A stretch of 16,816 bases of DNA from Pseudobdellovibrionaceae bacterium (GTDB lineage Bacteria > Bdellovibrionota > Bdellovibrionia > Bdellovibrionales > JAMPXM01), in NCBI GenBank assembly GCA_022843085.1, contig JALHOI010000016.1, forward strand, positions 1-16,816, read 5' to 3'. Positions within the stretch are counted from its first letter, which is position 1. Every line of letters starts with the position of its first letter. The notes beneath the pieces were generated by a model. It saw only the letters and a list, made by a program, of their open reading frames with translations, did no database searches and was not told the DNA's origin. The position numbers were made by a program, and so were the translations under genes. Below are positions 14,858 to 16,816 of this stretch, piece by piece.

Positions 14858-15861
14858 CAGAAAAACGGAAGCTGACACCATTTCTAGCTCATGAAATGTT
14901 GTTCGATTTTGCGACCGAGCAACTTGACCCTGATCGACGAGCTGCGGTCGCAGCGTTTGTCGTTGATGACCGAGAGAGCCAAAATCTTCTTGCAGCTATT
15001 CGTCGCGGATTGGCTTATGCCGAATCATTGAAAGCGATTGAACTGACTGAAGAATGTTTGATGGAACTAGATCAAGCTGAGAATCTAGTTTCACTGTCAA
15101 AACGTATTGCACGGTGGTCTGAGTGGCCGGATTCGCTTCGGTGGTCGATTATCGCTGTCGGCGTCTCGGTGTCCACGGCAGCTCTTGTGGTCTTGATTCC
15201 GTGGAAGTCGATGCCGATTTTTCGCAGTGGTCCATCGTTCGATTCAGGATCTATCGAAATTGCTCGAGTTGAACCGCGCCCGAGCCAGGGCAATGACCCC
15301 AATTTGGCCGCGAACCTTGCTGCAAATTTGGTCGACGAAGATAAAGAATCAGAATCTGGTCCCTTCGAGGGTTCGGGTGACGAAGAGTTTTCAGAAGAAG
15401 CGTCAGGAGCGATACCGGCCCAGCAGCCGGTGCTGCCTGACCCGAATTCGGCTGTCGCGGCGGTATCGGTTGCACCTACGCCGTCTTTGCCAGCCGCGCG
15501 CATTGAGTTACCTCAAGCCTCACCGGTTAATTCATCGGCTTCTCCTGTTTCTTCCGTGGTAAAATCGTCGCGCAGTTTCGTCTATCGCGCTTTTATGACT
15601 CTTGGCGATCTCGAAGATATTGCTCCGAAAATCACGCAGCAGATAAAAGAGCTCGGCGCAGAAAAAGCGGGCGAAGTCGAACTCGGCTGGCGACGAGGTT
15701 CGGGCCGTTATTATCACTTTACGATTCCCGAGCTCAACGAGCAGAAGCTTCTCGACAGCTTGCGCGTCTATGGTCCAGTCCGGATATCCAAAGATCCACA
15801 CCCTCGCGTGATGCCCGAAGGGCAAGTTCGATTTATCCTATGGATCGAGTCGGGCGCGTAG
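14854..15861 (+). CDS. Single-pass membrane protein laid out like an anti-sigma factor
   Basis: A 335-residue protein in four parts. Residues 1-90 are a cytoplasmic helical domain whose opening (FLAHEMLFDFATEQLDPDRRAAV) resembles anti-sigma domains of the zf-HC2 type, but the zinc cysteines are absent (the single C68 is elsewhere). One transmembrane helix follows at about 95-117. Residues 120-243 are a disordered acidic, serine- and proline-rich linker. A compact C-terminal domain (about 245-335) has a strand-helix-strand pattern (YYHFTIPELNEQKLLDSLRVYG) reminiscent of the DUF4349 type. By the positive-inside rule the last domain should be periplasmic. It overlaps the region-4 protein by four bases and probably binds it. 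It precedes a membrane sensor gene by 47 bases. Function is inferred from layout. Confidence 0.8.
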   Translation: MTEKRKLTPFLAHEMLFDFATEQLDPDRRAAVAAFVVDDRESQNLLAAIRRGLAYAESLKAIELTEECLMELDQAENLVSLSKRIARWSEWPDSLRWSIIAVGVSVSTAALVVLIPWKSMPIFRSGPSFDSGSIEIARVEPRPSQGNDPNLAANLAANLVDEDKESESGPFEGSGDEEFSEEASGAIPAQQPVLPDPNSAVAAVSVAPTPSLPAARIELPQASPVNSSASPVSSVVKSSRSFVYRAFMTLGDLEDIAPKITQQIKELGAEKAGEVELGWRRGSGRYYHFTIPELNEQKLLDSLRVYGPVRISKDPHPRVMPEGQVRFILWIESGA

Positions 15862-15908
15862 CGTACGCGAAACCGAATCTCGTATGAAACGATGGGTTTT
15901 CGAAGGTG

Positions 15909-16816
15909 ATGCAAAAAAAAGTTTTCCGAAATCGTCGTCCGAAGCGATCGCTTCGCACGATACTACTCATCTGGTTTTTGTTGCTTTCGCTTGTTCCGCT
16001 GATGTTTGTGACGGGGTACTCGCTCGTAACTTACGACGAAGCTAGCGGAGACGAACTTGTCCAACGCCTTCGCTCAAATTCGCGCGAAGTTTCGGCAAGG
16101 ATTTCTGAATACGAACGCTATTTGATAAGTCGTCGTGCTCGAATTCGCGGCGATGCACAGCTTCAGTTTCATCTGTCGACAGGCAACGTCAGTCAAGTTC
16201 GTGAAATTGCGCCAAATTTAATCGCAGGAAGCCTTGTCTCAGCTCTCAGCGTTTTTGATCGCGAAGGTCAACAGATAGCCGTCGTATCTCAAGACGACCT
16301 CAGCGCCAAGAAACCGGCACGCACACCAGATCCGCCGGTTTATTTAAGCGACGCGTATCGGTCGGCACTCGAACGCCGGGGTCAAGTTGCCGTTGCCGAC
16401 GTCGGGGCAGAAAATAGCCTCGATCTTATTTCGCTTATCAAGCTCGAGACCAAGGCGAATCGGCTGGCGGGTGCTGTCGAGGAAATCGTAAATCTCGGCC
16501 CTTCGTTTCTCGAAAATCTAAAAGCTCGCCTGTTGCTTGAAATCGTTCTTTTCGATTCGAGGGGAATTATCGTTGCCTCGAGTCACCCCGACATCTTGCT
16601 TTATCAGAAAGATATGTTCGCGAAGACTGTTCTTAGTAAAGACGAAGTCGTCTTCGATCTAAAGCTTCGAAATGAGCCATTTGGCTTTATGGTTTCAAAA
16701 GTAATATGGGGCGACTCATTCTTCTATGTTGGAATCGGTGCCTCAAAAGCCAAGACTAAATCGGTATTAAGTCGAATTAATTATGCGCTGTTCTCGATGA
16801 TCGGTGCTGTGGTCCT
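15909..16816 (+). CDS. N-terminal part of a membrane sensor protein (Cache-like domain), cut by the window edge
   Basis: The frame is open from the ATG at 15909 to the end of the window (302 residues seen). A basic N-terminus (KKVFRNRRPKRSLR) is followed by a transmembrane helix at about 17-38. An extracytoplasmic domain (about 40-285) starts with long helices rich in E and R. It contains two Cache-like strand sets: SALSVFDREGQQIAVVS and EIVLFDSRGIIVASSHPD. A second membrane helix begins at about 290 (INYALFSMIGAVV) and is interrupted. The missing output domain could be a histidine kinase, GGDEF, cyclase or chemoreceptor; the sequence seen does not decide. GAAGG is only two bases from the ATG. 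Eight A residues (15913-15920) follow the start. It is probably in an operon with the two preceding genes. Confidence 0.8.
   Translation, partial: MQKKVFRNRRPKRSLRTILLIWFLLLSLVPLMFVTGYSLVTYDEASGDELVQRLRSNSREVSARISEYERYLISRRARIRGDAQLQFHLSTGNVSQVREIAPNLIAGSLVSALSVFDREGQQIAVVSQDDLSAKKPARTPDPPVYLSDAYRSALERRGQVAVADVGAENSLDLISLIKLETKANRLAGAVEEIVNLGPSFLENLKARLLLEIVLFDSRGIIVASSHPDILLYQKDMFAKTVLSKDEVVFDLKLRNEPFGFMVSKVIWGDSFFYVGIGASKAKTKSVLSRINYALFSMIGAVV

Noticed and set aside
15072..15503. Minus-strand open frame opposite the anti-sigma-like gene
   Set aside because: Low-complexity shadow of the acidic/proline linker; no RBS and no domain.
15884..16045. Short frame MKRWVFEGDAKK... before the sensor gene
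   Set aside because: About 50 codons, no RBS, and mostly overlapping the sensor gene in another frame.
1..16816. Mobile element, phage or defence island
   Set aside because: No transposase, integrase, terminal repeats, toxin-antitoxin pair or restriction/CRISPR genes; codon use looks even along the window.

Overview
This 16.8 kb stretch has about 50% GC and is densely coded, with 13 genes on both strands. No gap exceeds about 130 bases. I saw no rRNA, tRNA, CRISPR array, transposase, integrase or phage gene, so it looks like chromosomal housekeeping and accessory DNA. The protein set and its style suggest a Gram-negative bacterium of the Bdellovibrionota (Bdellovibrio-like). It combines a stand-alone mreB, glpD, Sec-secreted proteins with no recognisable family, and many TCG/CGA codons. 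This placement is inference from recall, not from a search.

Layout. (1) 66-5695, minus strand: a two-gene operon. A 1173-residue fused ABC exporter (TMD-NBD-TMD-NBD) is followed, with a ribosome binding site overlapping its stop codon, by a cytoplasmic M3 zinc oligopeptidase. (2) 5776-9069: a mosaic of single enzymes in alternating orientation. These are a tandem GNAT-type acetyltransferase (+), an isochorismatase-like cysteine hydrolase (-), a class I SAM methyltransferase (+) and a HAD phosphatase (-). The convergent methyltransferase/HAD pair ends on a perfect 24-bp palindrome. (3) 9111-11888, plus strand: an apparent operon of a small GNAT-like protein, FAD-dependent glycerol-3-phosphate dehydrogenase (glpD) and a membrane-anchored protein of unknown function. 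(4) 12012-13231: a secreted six-cysteine protein (+) and, with overlapping stop codons, an SCP2-like protein (-). (5) 13362-14440: mreB, preceded by a promoter placed so that the transcript would be leaderless, and followed at once by a strong intrinsic terminator. (6) 14453-end, plus strand: a three-gene cassette. It encodes a small protein that keeps only a sigma-70 region-4 helix-turn-helix, an overlapping single-pass membrane protein laid out like an anti-sigma factor but without the zinc cysteines, and the start of a large membrane sensor with a Cache-like extracytoplasmic domain that runs off the window.

How the genes may work together. The ABC exporter and the peptidase are probably co-translated and may share peptide-like substrates. 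The glpD group provides glycerol-3-phosphate oxidation at the membrane. The last cassette looks like a cell-surface signalling unit (sensor, membrane regulator, DNA/RNA-polymerase-binding protein) next to the cell-shape gene mreB. It is the best candidate here for an undescribed system. Two genes (GNAT at 5776/5827 and HAD at 9027/9069) have good Shine-Dalgarno sequences placed in front of in-frame ATC codons, with no ATG or GTG available, which raises the possibility of ATC initiation.
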